From: Solen grandis | Lineage: Eukaryota > Mollusca > Bivalvia > Adapedonta > Solenidae | DNA length: 64,000 bases | Assembly: GCA_021229015.1 (NCBI GenBank) | Contig: CM037782.1 | Span: 42,747,224 to 42,811,223 of the forward strand | Direction of reading: 5' to 3' | In this document: piece after piece, positions 50,523-61,747 of the stretch | How the letters are laid out: the number at the start of each line of letters is the position of its first letter | Position numbering within the stretch: position 1 is the stretch's first letter | Position numbers and translations under genes: made by a program | The notes under the pieces: model-generated | What the model was told of the DNA's origin: nothing | Database searches by the model: none | The model's input: only the letters and a program-made list of their open reading frames with translations

Positions 50523-50830
50523 AGCTCACCAGACCATAACATGCTCATTGTGAGCTATTCTGATCACCCTGAGTCAGCTGCTGTCTTGTGCATTATCCAT
50601 CGTCCATCATTGAAAATTTGCTTAAAAAGTCATCTCCTTTCAAACCTGTGTATAAATTGATGAACTTTAGGTTGCCCTCCACAAAAGTTGCTAAAATAAA
50701 CTTGATCTATGCAGAACTCTGGTTGCCATGGCAACCAACAGAATTTTATTTTAAAAGAATTGAAGAGTTTTCTTCTTTAAACCAATGCTCACAATTAAAT
50801 TTCATTTGGCACAAATTTAATGATCACCTA
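50523..50830 (+). mobile_element. Family A element, 5' fragment
   Basis: It begins AGCTCACCAGACCATAACAT with the inverted arm ATGCTCATTGTGAGC, then GATCACCC. It contains one internal unit with TCTGGTTGCCATGGCAACC. The 3' sub-terminal repeat and hairpin are missing, so it is truncated or decayed. Confidence 0.65.
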
Positions 50831-51914
50831 ATGGCCCTCTACCTTAACTGTTAAAATGATATTGATTCCTTGGAAAATGAGTTGGCTAGTTTCATTATAA
50901 CTATACTCTACATAGATTGTTTCAACAATTTTCTCCTTCTTCCTATTTGATGATGTAAACAAACTTTAGAATTCTTTGTATCTGAACTATTGTAGTTGCT
51001 GCTGAAGGACAGCAGGTAAAATAATAGTAAGATGAATTATTTTACTAGGCTTACGGTACTCTGGTTAGTTTTCTTAAAATCAAGAATTCAGGGATGGGCC
51101 TTTGAGAATCTTACTTTGTGTGGTATTGACTTGATGTTAGCGATAGCTACCTATAGTATGTACTATATACAGAACATTTCCATTCTTGAACCCTATAATG
51201 GCAGAGAATCTAGTTTTGGCAACAACTGCAATAGAGATCTTAATAATTGACATATTTTTAGCCAGTAGTTATTTTCTAGGTGGCAGCCTTGGCTAATTTG
51301 TTTAACTGTCTAAGCAGCGTCTTATTGATGACAAGACTAGCCTCAGCAGGATCTATATGGTAAAGTGGTAAGCAGGAATTAGTAGCTACCTTGACCTTTT
51401 TCTTTCAAATTAAATTCCATTTATATTTCTAGATGGGAAAATTTATTAAGTTTGCCCTGCATTTATTCTTTACAGGTCTTTGTGCCATTTTAAGTGTTGG
51501 GAAGGGAATATTGTTGCAAAATGCAAATGGTGTTCAAATCCAGTTGCTTAATCTTGTTTTGCCTTATATTTCAATAAATGCCTCATTTTAAGATAGTTCT
51601 TCCAATTTTGTACTGCTACAGTCTTGAAATATTGAAAATAACTTAATGATAATTTTCTCTTGGAATATTCTTAAAATTTCATACTTTTGTAAGAAGCCAC
51701 CACATCTACTCATTATTTCCTCATTCCTTAGATTTAATAAATGTAAATGGCATGGCAGAATAACAAGTATGAAAATGCAGAACAATTATTTTAAGTCTAC
51801 ACAGAAAGGGAGAAAGAAAGAAAGAAATGGAAAGTGAGTCAGAGTGCCTGCATGAAATTTCTGATCCCAAGGGTGAGATATCCCTGTCCTACATGAATTT
51901 ATTGTTGGATTTTC
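50831..51914. other. Noncoding stretch
   Basis: Nothing recognised beyond a GAAAGAAAGAAA simple repeat near 51805-51825. Confidence 0.5.
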
Positions 51915-52237
51915 AGCTCACCTTGCTCAAAGGTGAGCTATTGTGAGTGATGAAGGTCCAGCGTCTGTCATCACTATTGAACTGAAAACAACATCTCTTA
52001 TTTTAACTACTGGGCCAATTTTCAATAAAACTTTACAGGAATGTTCCTCTTCCAAACTTGTTCTAAGAAGAAAATGCCAATCCTAAATATTGTTGTTATC
52101 TAAAAGGGAAAACATATGAAAACTTCAAGTATTTTTTGCATAGATGTACATTCATTGAGTCACTCACTACCAAGAAATTTTTTGGATAATCCCTTGAAAA
52201 ACATGACTGCCAGGAAGCGATCTTTAATCTAGACTTG
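51915..52237 (+). mobile_element. Family A element, 5' part cut by the assembly gap
   Basis: It begins AGCTCACCTTGCTCAAAGGT and its fold-back. The interior resembles diverged family A units (ACATCTCTTATTTTAACTAC, AAACTTTACAGGAATGTTCC). It runs into the gap; the sequence after the gap (52338 onward) does not look like the missing 3' part. Confidence 0.6.
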
Positions 52238-52337
52238 NNNNNNNNNNNNNNNNNNNNNNNNNNNNNNNNNNNNNNNNNNNNNNNNNNNNNNNNNNNNNNN
52301 NNNNNNNNNNNNNNNNNNNNNNNNNNNNNNNNNNNNN
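52238..52337. other. Assembly gap, 100 N
   Basis: Exactly 100 N. It is the right boundary of the 50,000-bp segment and interrupts a family A element on its left. Confidence 0.99.
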
Positions 52338-52495
52338 TCATGGTTTGTATTATACTGTTCATCACATTGTATTTGTAATGATATGAAGCTCTACAGATTT
52401 CTGCTGAATTTTTGAGTATTTTCTGCCTTTGACACTACTCATATTGAAGAAAAGATGCTTTACTTGCTGAAAGCCTCTGTGTGTTTATTTTATAG

Positions 52496-52659
52496 ACAGC
52501 GAGCAGGCAGCAGAATGCTTAGACCATCTGCAGACAATGCTGTGGGAAGGGGGAGATCACTCTCAGGATGAGGAGATTACTTCTCTTATCTGCATGCTAC
52601 AGAGCCCATTGTTCAGACAACTCCTGGTCCTTCAAGACTCTATCCAGGAACTGGAACAG
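52496..52659 (+). CDS. PATJ/MPDZ-like exon encoding the L27 domain
   Basis: This is an internal exon of a multi-PDZ scaffold gene. In PATJ/MUPP1 proteins the N-terminal L27 domain pairs with the L27 of PALS1-type partners in the Crumbs polarity complex. The acceptor is TTTATTTTATAG and the donor CAG|GTAGGAG. The first two bases finish a split codon, and the exon ends in phase 0. The 54 residues run from SEQAAECLDHLQTMLWEGG through LQSPLFRQLLVLQ to SIQELEQ, matching the helical L27 pattern and the conserved LQSPLF core of this family. The next coding exon is at 55449 in the same phase. An alternative acceptor four bases downstream (GACAG) is possible. The upstream exon with the start codon was not found; it may lie outside the window or be displaced. 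Confidence 0.92.
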
Positions 52660-52916
52660 GTAGGAGTTATTTCCCTTGTCAGCATTATTCCATTATAAAT
52701 TTGCAGAATCAGTAGTATCACACATAATTGTGGTACATACTGTCCTGTTCCATTGAATTTGATATCAAACTATGAGCAATCTTGAGACTCACAGTAATGG
52801 CTTGGAATTACATTAGGGATAGATTTGGTCAGGGTCACCATTAAAGAAAATAGAAAACTTGAAAATAATTTGAGGGATTGGTACAAAACTATTGTAACTT
52901 CTTCTTTATCTGAGGC

Positions 52917-53046
52917 TTGTGGTAGATGGGTGGTTCTAACCGGATGCCTCCGTGCATTCGGGGTCTTCCTCCACTTGTAATTAGCTGGACGTCGCTATAT
53001 GACTGAAATACTGTCAAAGCGACGGTAAACACAAATAGTCAAGTCC
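52917..53046 (+). mobile_element. SINE, 5'-truncated copy
   Basis: It covers only the 3' part of the SINE family seen at 59531: CATTCGGGGTCTTCCTCC, GTAATTAGCTGGACGTCGC, ATGACTGAAATACTGTC and the TAGTCAAGTC end. The tRNA-like head is absent. Confidence 0.8.
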
Positions 53047-53639
53047 ATCTTTATCTGACTATGTAGTTACCATATTATAGCATCAAGCCCTGGAAGTGAC
53101 AAATGGTGTAGGTGAGGTAATACTCATTTGCATTGATAGCTGTAATGATAAATAACTCCCCTTTGATCATCATTCTACTGTGTAGATCCTTATAAACTTC
53201 TCTCTTTCATGGGTCCAGATCTAGATAAATGTTATCATGTTTGAAATTATGTGACAAAAAACATAAAGTTTATGTTTGGAATCTGTGATATGTACAGTGC
53301 TATGTTGCCGCTGCTATTATGATGTTTTCACATAGAAATGTGCAAGCTTGGTTATCTTATTAAGGGACAGATATGTTTAGAAGCTCAAGTGGCAGTTTAT
53401 TGTGATATAGTTATATAGTTAGCTGTTAAGCTGCCTCTAGTCCTAATGAAATACTCACTTGATTCTAGTACATTTCAACAGTGAAGTAAATACTAATTCA
53501 AATTATTGTTTGAAATTTTGAACCATTTTGTTCTAATGAGTAAGGTACCTGTAGTCGATGAGTTCAGGGATAAACATCTTTAGTGTTTTGAAGAAGGAAC
53601 ATTTTACTACAGGTTATAAGAACGGAGAAAGCCAATGTG

Positions 53640-53744
53640 TCTGGACAGGTGACCACTGTACCCTCTCACGTACGTGACCAGGAATCGAACCTTGGATGCA
53701 TTAGGGAGAAGTGAAGTGTGTTACCACTACGCTATCCAGGCACC
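53640..53744 (-). mobile_element. tRNA-like head of a SINE
   Basis: On the minus strand it begins GGTGCCTGGATAGCGTAGTG, with A-box character (TAGCGTAGTGGTAA) and the B box GGTTCGATTCC. No intact cloverleaf can be drawn because the anticodon region is decayed. It is a third type of tRNA-derived head in the window. Confidence 0.6.
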
Positions 53745-55448
53745 GAAATTTGAATAATTCTGTTGATATGGTTAAATGTGCAAACATGCTGTCAAATGAA
53801 AAGTTAGAAATTCGCATTACTGTCAAATTTTGTCAGCATATAGGCGATAATCCTTCTTAATCATCTGAAAAATCAAGGTAACAAAGGGCAAGAATAGTGT
53901 GACTAGATCACTCGTTTAAAGCTGGCACTAAAGATTTAAAGACAGACGAGAGAACAGACGGGGAAGGGTTAGTTATGTTTCTAGCCGTGTGCGACTTCGT
54001 AAACATTATGAGTGATATTTTTTTGTGCGCTGGTTTGCGTGACCTTTAATTGTTATTTGTAATTGCCAGACTTGTCAGTTGTTGTAATATTTTATTGATA
54101 TTTTCACTGTATGTAGAGAATGTGTTCCGTTGTATGATACTTGTAAAATCATAAATTATAGGATGTGAATGGTATCACCACAGTCCTATTTATTTTTGAA
54201 CAACACTTGTATAAACATATAATGTGTGTAAAATCATCCGGTCCACTTAACATCATATCACCCACAAAAACAACATTATATGGTCCAGATGATGTCATAT
54301 TGAATTATGAAGGATTTATGCAAATGAGGTATAATGATTGTTGAGAGAGAAATCTGCAACCAAAAATATAAATGCTGATATAGAATTAGCACACATTCTA
54401 TGATTAGACCTCTTCTCTTTTAATGCTCTGCTTCTGAGAAAATGTTTTAGATTGATAAACATTTTCCACTTGAAGGGAATTATTCTCCTTTTTCGGGACA
54501 TTTTTCACGGGTCTTAACCATTCAATCATTCTTCTTGTAGTCCTAGCCAGGCATCATTGGTACTCCTTTGAATGTTCACTTCAATCATGCTGATGTTTGT
54601 TTGATTAATGGTACCATTTGGAGAAAAAGAGAGCTGTAAAGCTGTAAGATTTGTAACAATTTATAGTTTTATTTGTAGAATTTAATTTGTCATTATAAAG
54701 GAGAACTTGTAAAAAATTATGTATGGAACTGTTTCTATGTTTCCATTTTGAAAAAAATTGTTTTTAAAGTTTTAAGAGGTAGCTTCTTCACTCTGAAGAC
54801 ATGACTAACTAAGACTTTTTTAAGTAATTAAATTCTAATTTGTTACATTACATCCCCCCACACACACACACACCAAAAACATGGTGGGAGGGAGTTGTAT
54901 AGGATTTATAGAATTCAATTAGGGCTTTCCCTTGGTATTTTCAAATGGGGGACAAATGACCACTTCATATTTAATTAAGGAGACACATTTTGAAATGTTT
55001 GGGGGTCATTTTAGTCATTTGAGGGTCAACTTGGGCAAATTTTGTGTGCCAGAGAAATTCCTGCAGATTTATTTCCTTGTGTCCTATGTAAAGAAGACTA
55101 TAACCAACACTTAATGACATGTATTTCAATTCTTGAATTTTATGACCTATCCATATGAAACCTTGTCATCCAGGAAAAGGCAGTTGTGTGATAACCCAGG
55201 GTTGGACAACATGCAAGTGACTCCTGATGGAGAGCCAACACAATGTTAACAATACCTGTTAGTGTAATTGAAGTAAATCATGGTAGTCCTTTACTGTTGA
55301 TGTATTTAAGTAAATGCATGATTTTTATTCTCCATGAAAGATTTGTCAATTTCTCTGATTAAAAATAAATATGTTGATGAATGTGACAAAAAAGTTTGTT
55401 CTCATGATTCTCCAATACGTTTATCATGTTTATCCATCATTTCGTCAG

Positions 55449-55786
55449 GGAATGGAGACAACTGGACTGCAGGGCTATGACTTTGACTTCACTCCGGAAC
55501 TACAACTGACGCAAGTTGGTCAAGCCAATCCTGTTTTTGAACCGGAATCTCCAAATACCAGTGAACCATCTGAAGCTTTGCCGGACCAAGAACCAGCATA
55601 TCAGGCAACGCGTGAGTATGATGAGGAATTCACGCGAGTGATCCAGCGGGCAGCAAATGGTCGTGAGGTGGAGGTCATGAAACTCTTTAAGCCGGAGAAG
55701 CAGTCGCTGGGGTTCAGCGTGGTCACCAATCCAGGGGAGATGGGCATATATGTGCAGGACATTCAGCCAAGTGGCATTGCTGACAG
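55449..55786 (+). CDS. PATJ/MPDZ-like exon: linker and first half of PDZ1
   Basis: The acceptor is CATTTCGTCAG and the donor GACAG|GTATGG. It starts in phase 0, continuing from the L27 exon, and ends with AG, the first two bases of a codon. The first 60 or so residues are an acidic, proline-rich linker (GYDFDFTPELQL, PESPNTSEPSEALPD). Then EEFTRVIQRAANGREVEVM leads into PDZ strand A, the carboxylate-binding loop LGFSVV, strand C GIYVQDIQ and PSGIAD. The order matches the L27-PDZ1 region of MUPP1/PATJ. The remaining half of the PDZ is not found in the following 8.2 kb of the window, but is encoded in perfect phase at 22591-22816. The frame continues past the donor to 55883, but that tail is intronic. 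Confidence 0.93.
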
Positions 55787-58542
55787 GTATGGTTACAGGT
55801 TTAGCCTGAGATGTTGTGATTGGTTGTGTGTGTGTCATGTGCTCCTTCACACTTCTGTGTTTCATGTTTGTGTTAAATGTTGAAAGTGGAAACTGTACTG
55901 GAGCTGTTGGGGTCAGTGGAGAGTCATGATAATCTGTCTAGGATGTCCCAAAACTTATATAGAGTAACTATGGTATTTCCCCTTGTGTTTTATATGTACT
56001 CTACATATGGTATGGAAAGTAACAATGTATCAGAATTTAAATCTTAGAATCGATACTCTCTAATATTCCAGCTTAGAAATTCTTTAGAATTGACTTCATT
56101 CTCTGAATAACAAGTAAATTATAAGAACTTCCCTCCTAAGTTTTATGCCTTACATTACTGCAGTGATGGCCAAGATTTCAGGTTTACACAACATGTGACA
56201 AACTGTATGCTGTCACCACCAGAAGACAGTGGCACAGTCTGTGTCCAGGTCATGTGACTGGTTCAATCATCACCAATTATTGACCAATTAGGTTCCTCTC
56301 ACTTCCTGCTTCCTGTCTGAGCAGGCTTATAAGATTTTCTGATCATCCTTCAGGCGATTTTGTTTCAGATTTTCTACTGGGTTAAAGGAACAACACTGGA
56401 TGAATGCATTCTGCATCTATATAATCACAGGAGGAATGTGTTTTCTACTAATTTAGTATAAGATTGAAGGTGTTCAGAATCAGGTCTTGTTTTATAGCAG
56501 TTACAGTTTCCTGATAGGCCTCATGTGATAATGATCTGACAGTATTTTTCAGTTAAATTTAAAAGGTTTGGTTACTCTTGACCAACATATCAAACTACTC
56601 TTCTAAATGGAGGGGATATGAATTGCTCTTAGTTATAGCTCTAATAATTGATACTGAATGATAAAGCTCTTATCCTATACAGAAATAGTTAAAAGAATAT
56701 AGATCTTTCTGAGTTTAGAAGTATGCTCAGGGATTTATCTTTGAGAAAAAAAATGTAGAATTGAAAACAAGAAATTATCTATCCAACTAATTTTGTTAGT
56801 AGCCAATTTGGAAATTTTGGAAATAGTTTGCATTAGTTTTCTGTAATTATTGTCTTAGTAACTGACACAAATAGAGATGTATAAGAAAATGATGAGAAGT
56901 AATGAATGCTGTCTTTCCTTGCATTTGAGTTTTATCAGTTCTTGGTTAGTGATAGGATTAGGAAAGAGGAGAACTGTAAAATTGTGTGATAGGTTGGGTG
57001 ATGTATGTGAGTGGGCGGGGGGACTTGTTGACTGAGGGGAAAACATTCTCTGATACCTTATGTTGGATACCCCCATTATATTTACTGTCAGTGCTCTCTT
57101 GGCCTATAAGTAACCCTATTTGGTGGGAGATTTGTATAAGCAGTCTGATAGCTTAGTTGGTAGGGTACTCACCCTGTAAGCCAGGAGTCTCAGGTTCAAG
57201 TCCTGGTCTAGCTGCACATGTTTATCAACTGCATATTTGAAGCCCAACGTGGGACAATAACAGTATATTTCTCAAAAGAAAACAGCATTCAGCTTATTTA
57301 ATAATTCATAAGAAAAAAAAAAAAAAATAGTTACACATGGATTTCTGATGATCACTTCTGATGTGTGAGGCAGTGATGGAACTGAAAAGAGCTCCATTGA
57401 ATAAATGCTTCTCTGTTTATGATCTGACAAATGAAAAGAGAGAGAGAGAATAAATTAAAAAAAAAAAATCATAGTTTTAGGGAATTATTTGAAACAATAC
57501 ACATGAAAAATGTCATTTTTGTTAACTATAGATGGAGAATGATTATTTTAGGGTCTTTTCAGTGTGAGAAAATTTTGCGTATGTTGTGCGTAATGAAGAT
57601 CCTTTGCAATAGAATGTTTCTTTATCAACTGAATAAAATAAAGTTGTACCTTAGAAAAGTTCTGCCAAATATTAATTGTTTCTCACCTTCTTATACAGTC
57701 TTGGTTATATTTTTAGCTTATGTCTGTGTTTAAAAATAAACCCCCAGTCAAATTGGCACTCATCATGATAGATGTATTGACCAGAATCCAGACTAGGCCC
57801 TAGGGGGCCTTTGATTTTGACGATGACGTTATGGTTGTTAGGTCTAATCATTCTCTCCACAAAACCATTCTCCCTTAAATTTGTGCACAGATTTGTGAAC
57901 CAATCAACTTAAATGGTCAATTATGGTCAGATATTGTTTGACTGGAAACCAACATTGGTTAACTTAAGATTCACCTTAAAAAGTATGAGTGATTTACACT
58001 GTAGAGGCATATGATTGGAAATGTGTTAGAGTTGCATCCCTTGACTTGAACAGCTACACCAGCTTGAAATATTTTGAAATTAAGAAATTCAGGTGACTTT
58101 TCATATGTTTCATCATTCAGATGACATTCATATTTCTTTTTTTATTTTCTTCAACATATCTATGTAGACTTTTTTGGGTGGGGAAACAAGACCTGAAATC
58201 TATTTCAGAATACGAAATCATCACATTAGCCACAGTTTGTTTACATACTAGTGAATGCAACTTAACTTAAGATTGATTTTTTTTTTTCTAATTAAACCAA
58301 CCATACTCGCCCTAAGTAATACATTTGTTCTTGAATAAAAGAAAAAATCCCCTAGACTCGAATCAAATATGTGCAATACATAAATAATGGTAAAAAAAAT
58401 AGTTTCTCTTTGTATGAGCCAGATGATAAAGATAGACAAATTTGTCTGACAAAACATGGAGGAGAGGGATAATCATGTTCATCTGTCAGATGTGCCTGGT
58501 CTCCTTCATCATGCTGTGACCTGGAGTCATTGACAATTTTTT
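55787..58542 (+). other. Intronic stretch after the PDZ1a exon
   Basis: It begins with the donor GTATGG. Apart from a tRNA-like sequence at 57140-57216 no features were recognised. No exon completing the PDZ domain is present. Confidence 0.65.
57140..57216 (+). tRNA. tRNA-Thr(UGU)-like sequence, probably a pseudogene or SINE head
   Basis: The D arm TAGCTTAGTTGGTAGGGTA and the T arm TCAGG-TTCAAGT-CCTGG are well formed. The anticodon loop CCTGTAA gives UGU, but position 33 is C instead of the near-invariant U. The anticodon stem CTCAC/GCCAG has two mismatches and the acceptor stem is also imperfect. A functional gene is therefore unlikely. No SINE body resembling the other families follows, so origin is uncertain. 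Confidence 0.5.
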
Positions 58543-58964
58543 AGCTCACCTGAGCACATAGTGCTCATGTGAGCTTTTAGGATCGATGACTTGTCTGTCG
58601 TCCATCCATCTGTCATCCATTTATTTCAAATAAAATCTCCTAGGCCAAATTTAATGAACTTTCAGTGATGGTCCTTGCATGAAGTTTTATCAAAGTTGTT
58701 CAAATGGTTCTGGCCCATTGCGTGTCTGGGTCACAGGAGATAAAATAGATTTCAAAAGTGAAATCTTTAAAAATCCTCTTCTCCGAAACTGCAAGGCTTA
58801 GAGCTAAGATATTTAGTGTTTGGTATTGTCTAATGGACCTCTACCAAGTTTGTTCAAATAATAGACCATGGGTCAGAATTGGCCCCGCACCAGGGGTCAC
58901 TTGATTTTACATAGAGTTATACGAGGGGCATATTTTATAAATAAGTCATACCTGTGAAAAATGA

Positions 58965-60298
58965 TTAGTAGAGTCCTTCAAAATATTCACCATAGACCTC
59001 TACACACTTTTCCAGCCTCAGAATCCATTCCGAAAATGCATTTTTAAACTGTTCTTTGGGTATACTGTTTATACACTGGTAGAGAACGCTTCCGACGGCA
59101 CCACGGGTTTTGAACCGGCGACCGCAAGGGCAAGATTTGATGTATGGATTCAACCAAGTCACAAGGAGAGAGGTCAGGACTATAAGCGGGATGTGTCCAA
59201 ACTTCAATTCTCTGCTCCTCTAAATAAGCTTGAACCAAGGATGACCGATGCGCAGGTGCATAATCATGGAGTAATTTGATCCTGCGCACCCCTTAGTTCT
59301 TTGTAATGTAGTGATTAACTACAGCAGTGAGATGTGGTCACGGTAATATGTTTCAGTGACACTACCCCTCTCAGGCACAGCGATATGGGTTACTATTCCA
59401 TCACCGTCAAAAAATAGAGCGTACATAACTCTTTTAACGCTCCTGCTACGTCAAGCAACAACTGGATGATGGCTGTTTTCACCTACCCACATTTTGTTAC
59501 TGAGTTTATTGTTGGACTCAAAAAAATATAGGGGCCTCCTTGGCCGAGAGGGTGAAGTCGCTGACTTTACCACTCACTCAGCCCCTCACCGCGTGGGTTC
59601 GAATCCCAGCCGGGTCATTCGGATTTTCATGTGAGGAAGCCTTCCAGGTGGCTTACGGTAGGTTGGTGGTTCTACCCAGATGCTTCCGTGCATTCGGGGT
59701 CTTCCTTCACCTGTAATTAGCTGGACGTCGCAGTATGACTGAAATACTGTCGAAGTGACGATAAACTCAAATAGTCAAGTCAAGTCAGGACAAAAAAATA
59801 AAGCCACGTTTCATCCCCTGTGACAGTTTCTCTCAGGCGTCTAGGGTCTCAATCTTTGAACCTAGTCAATAAGGCCGAGGCTTCTTCACCCCACTCCCTT
59901 TTCTGGTGAGAAGTAAGCAAATGCAGGATCCAAGGGGCGCACACTTTCCTTAACTTTTCTTTCAAGATGGAAAACACATATGACGCACAAAGGCACGATA
60001 TGTCACTTATCTCCTCCACGGAATATCTTGCATCTTCATCAACTATGGCTTTGACAGTGCTGATGTCTTTTTCAGAGGTAGCGGAAATTGGCCGCCCAGG
60101 GCGGGGTTCATCCTTAACATTAGTTCTACCTTCCTTAAACATTGACACCCACCTGGCAATTGTACGATATGGAAGGGCATTTTCTCCATAAACTAAATCT
60201 AGATCTGTTTTTATTTCTGACGCGCAGTTACCCAATAACCCACAAATTTTGCAATAAGCTCTTTGCTTCTCTCTCAAATCACAATGCAACTCAGCCAT
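58965..60298 (-). pseudogene. Mariner transposase pseudogene
   Basis: The gene starts at 60298 (MAELHCDLREKQRAYCKI), giving an N-terminal helix-turn-helix region with LPYRTIARWVSMFKEGR and the linker motif GRPISATSEKD. Near 59810-59830 the catalytic GDETW motif appears, directly before the SINE insertion (59531-59786). Beyond it, the second catalytic motif LLHDYAPAH and the third, YSPDLSPCD, are separated by 34 residues (D34D), the mariner signature. The frame is lost through the SINE, at least one in-frame stop and several shifts between 59280 and 59513, and another near 59200. The C-terminus ends at a TAA at 58965. It cannot make an active enzyme. Confidence 0.92.
59531..59786 (+). mobile_element. 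tRNA-derived SINE, full length, inside the mariner
   Basis: The head GGGGCCTCCTTGGCCGAGAG has an A box TGGCCGAGAGG; the B box is GGTTCGAATCCC. The body has GTAATTAGCTGGACGTCGC and ATGACTGAAATACTGTCGAA, and the tail is AATAGTCAAGTCAAGTC. A target duplication of about 14 bp is visible: GGACTCAAAAAAATA before and AGGACAAAAAAATA after. It is the best preserved copy of this SINE in the window. Confidence 0.93.
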
Positions 60299-60746
60299 GT
60301 TTACAACCAGTATACAAAACCACATTTATTTTAAATGACCTGCTAAAAAAATTTTGCACGTGCAAATTGCGTGAAAATCGACTGTTGGTTAGAAAAATCA
60401 ATAATCTTTCCAACAGTATATTATACATGTACTTTCACGTGCAAATCATGGTTAAATTGAGTTGTTGCCACTAATTAAATTATGCCCATCGTATAGGAAA
60501 ATACTGAAAAATCTTCTGATCAGAACTGATAAGGCTTAGAGTGAAGATATTTGGTGTGAAGCATGGCCTAGTGGACTTATGTAGGAAAAAACATAAAATA
60601 TTTAGTTTAGATACTTAATATGTAACATGGCCAAGTGGTCCTGATCCATGTTTTCAAATTATGGCCCTGGTGTCAAAATTGGTCATCACAGGAGATTTAT
60701 GGTTTTATAGCCATAATCATCATAATTGAACCACAGGTACAGTTTT

Positions 60747-61469
60747 TATGCCCCCACCAAAAATGGGGGGAGGGGGGCATAAAGATTTGCCTTTCTCAGT
60801 CCATATGTATGTCCGTCTCGAAACGCATAACTACGAAAATATTTGTACTACGGACTTGATACTTCATGAATATATTATTCAGGACATTAACTTGTGCATC
60901 TGGGTATTTTCAATAAACTTCCATTAAAATTGACAGAGTTGTGGGCTTTTGTTTTTGAAAAATATGGAATTTTATGCTTGTAAAGCACGTAACTCTGAAA
61001 GAATTTGTACTACAGACTTGAAACTTCATGGATATATTATTCAGAACATGATCTTGTGCACGTGGGTATTTTTATCAAACCTTCGGTAAAATTGACAGAG
61101 TTATGGGCCTTTGTTTTTGAAAACTATGGAATTTTATGCTTGTGATGCATGTAACTTTGAAAGTACTACAGACTTGAAGTTTCATGAATATATTTTTCAG
61201 CACATGATCTTGTTCACCTGGGTTTTTTTATGCCCCTCACCACCACCACCACCACCATGACCACCAAAATGTGAGGCATATAGGTTTGCCTTTGTCTGTC
61301 CTTCCATCCCAAAACTGTGACATAGGTAACTCTGAAGATATTTGTGCTACAGACTTTAAATTTCATGGATATATTACTCAGGACATTACTTGCACTCCTG
61401 GGTGTTGGCCTTTGTTTTGGAAATGCGATGGGTGGGGGCATCTGTGTCCTCTGGACACATTTCTAGTTT
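60747..61469 (+). mobile_element. HINE-like element(s), family D
   Basis: It starts TATGCCCCCACCAAAAATGG with a G-rich fold-back, then a GTCCGTCTCG-type stretch. Units of about 150-180 bp follow with TTTGTACTACGGACTTGATA and CATGAATATATTATTCAGGA. A second start (TTATGCCCCTCACCACCACC) at about 61228 suggests tandem or nested copies. It ends with GGGTGGGGGCAT, the hairpin GTGTCCTCTGGACAC and TTTCTAGTTT, a variant of the TCTTGTT terminus. A CAC/ACC repeat lies at 61239-61258. Confidence 0.7.
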
Positions 61470-61747
61470 GTATGGAATTATTACATTACTGTTATTTATG
61501 AGCCCTTTAACATTTAAAGAGGCCATTTCAGTAATACACTGTCAATCTCAATAAGAGGGCCAATAAAAAATATCACAGTCGAACCTGGGCCTGTGGCCTC
61601 AGGCCAATACGACTGCCCTTGGACAATAACAGGGCCAATATCAAATCACTTATTCAATAACATATATTATGTTTATCTGGCTTTACTTCTGCATGGAATA
61701 TGTTTTCATTTTGACTGTGTTATAAAAGGCAATGAAGGCAAATTTCT

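Larger units (their letters stand above)
2238..52237. other. Exactly 50,000-bp gap-bounded assembly segment, probably misordered
   Basis: The sequence between the two 100-N gaps is exactly 50,000 bp. Some Hi-C workflows (LACHESIS-type) cut contigs into 50-kb pieces before ordering and join pieces with 100 N. The segment carries the exon for the second half of a PDZ domain (22591-22816), whose first half lies downstream at 55449-55786 on the same strand with a matching splice phase. The simplest reading is that this piece belongs after the piece starting at 52338, in the same orientation. The length and gaps are seen directly; the misplacement is inference. Confidence 0.8.
52660..55448 (+). 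other. Intron between the L27 and PDZ1a exons
   Basis: It is bounded by CAG|GTAGGA and TCGTCAG|G, phase 0. It contains a SINE fragment (52917-53046), a tRNA-like SINE (53640-53744) and a short CA repeat near 54862. No additional exon seen. Confidence 0.8.
58922..60491 (-). mobile_element. Mariner-type transposon, interrupted by a SINE
   Basis: The ends CGAGGGGCATA (left) and CGATGGGCATA (right, read inward) are inverted repeats flanked by the TA target (58920-58921 and 60492-60493). The element is 1,570 bp. Subtracting the SINE of about 256 bp and its duplicated target leaves about 1.3 kb, the usual mariner length. The transposase gene is on the minus strand and is broken. It sits inside a family A element and so is younger than it. 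Confidence 0.93.

Noticed and set aside
55787..55883. Extension of the PDZ1a frame past the donor
   Set aside because: A good GTATGG donor precedes it, the extension is not PDZ-like, and the real continuation exists in phase elsewhere.
60142..60474. 110-codon plus-strand frame
   Set aside because: It is antisense to the mariner transposase N-terminus and extends into the mariner end.
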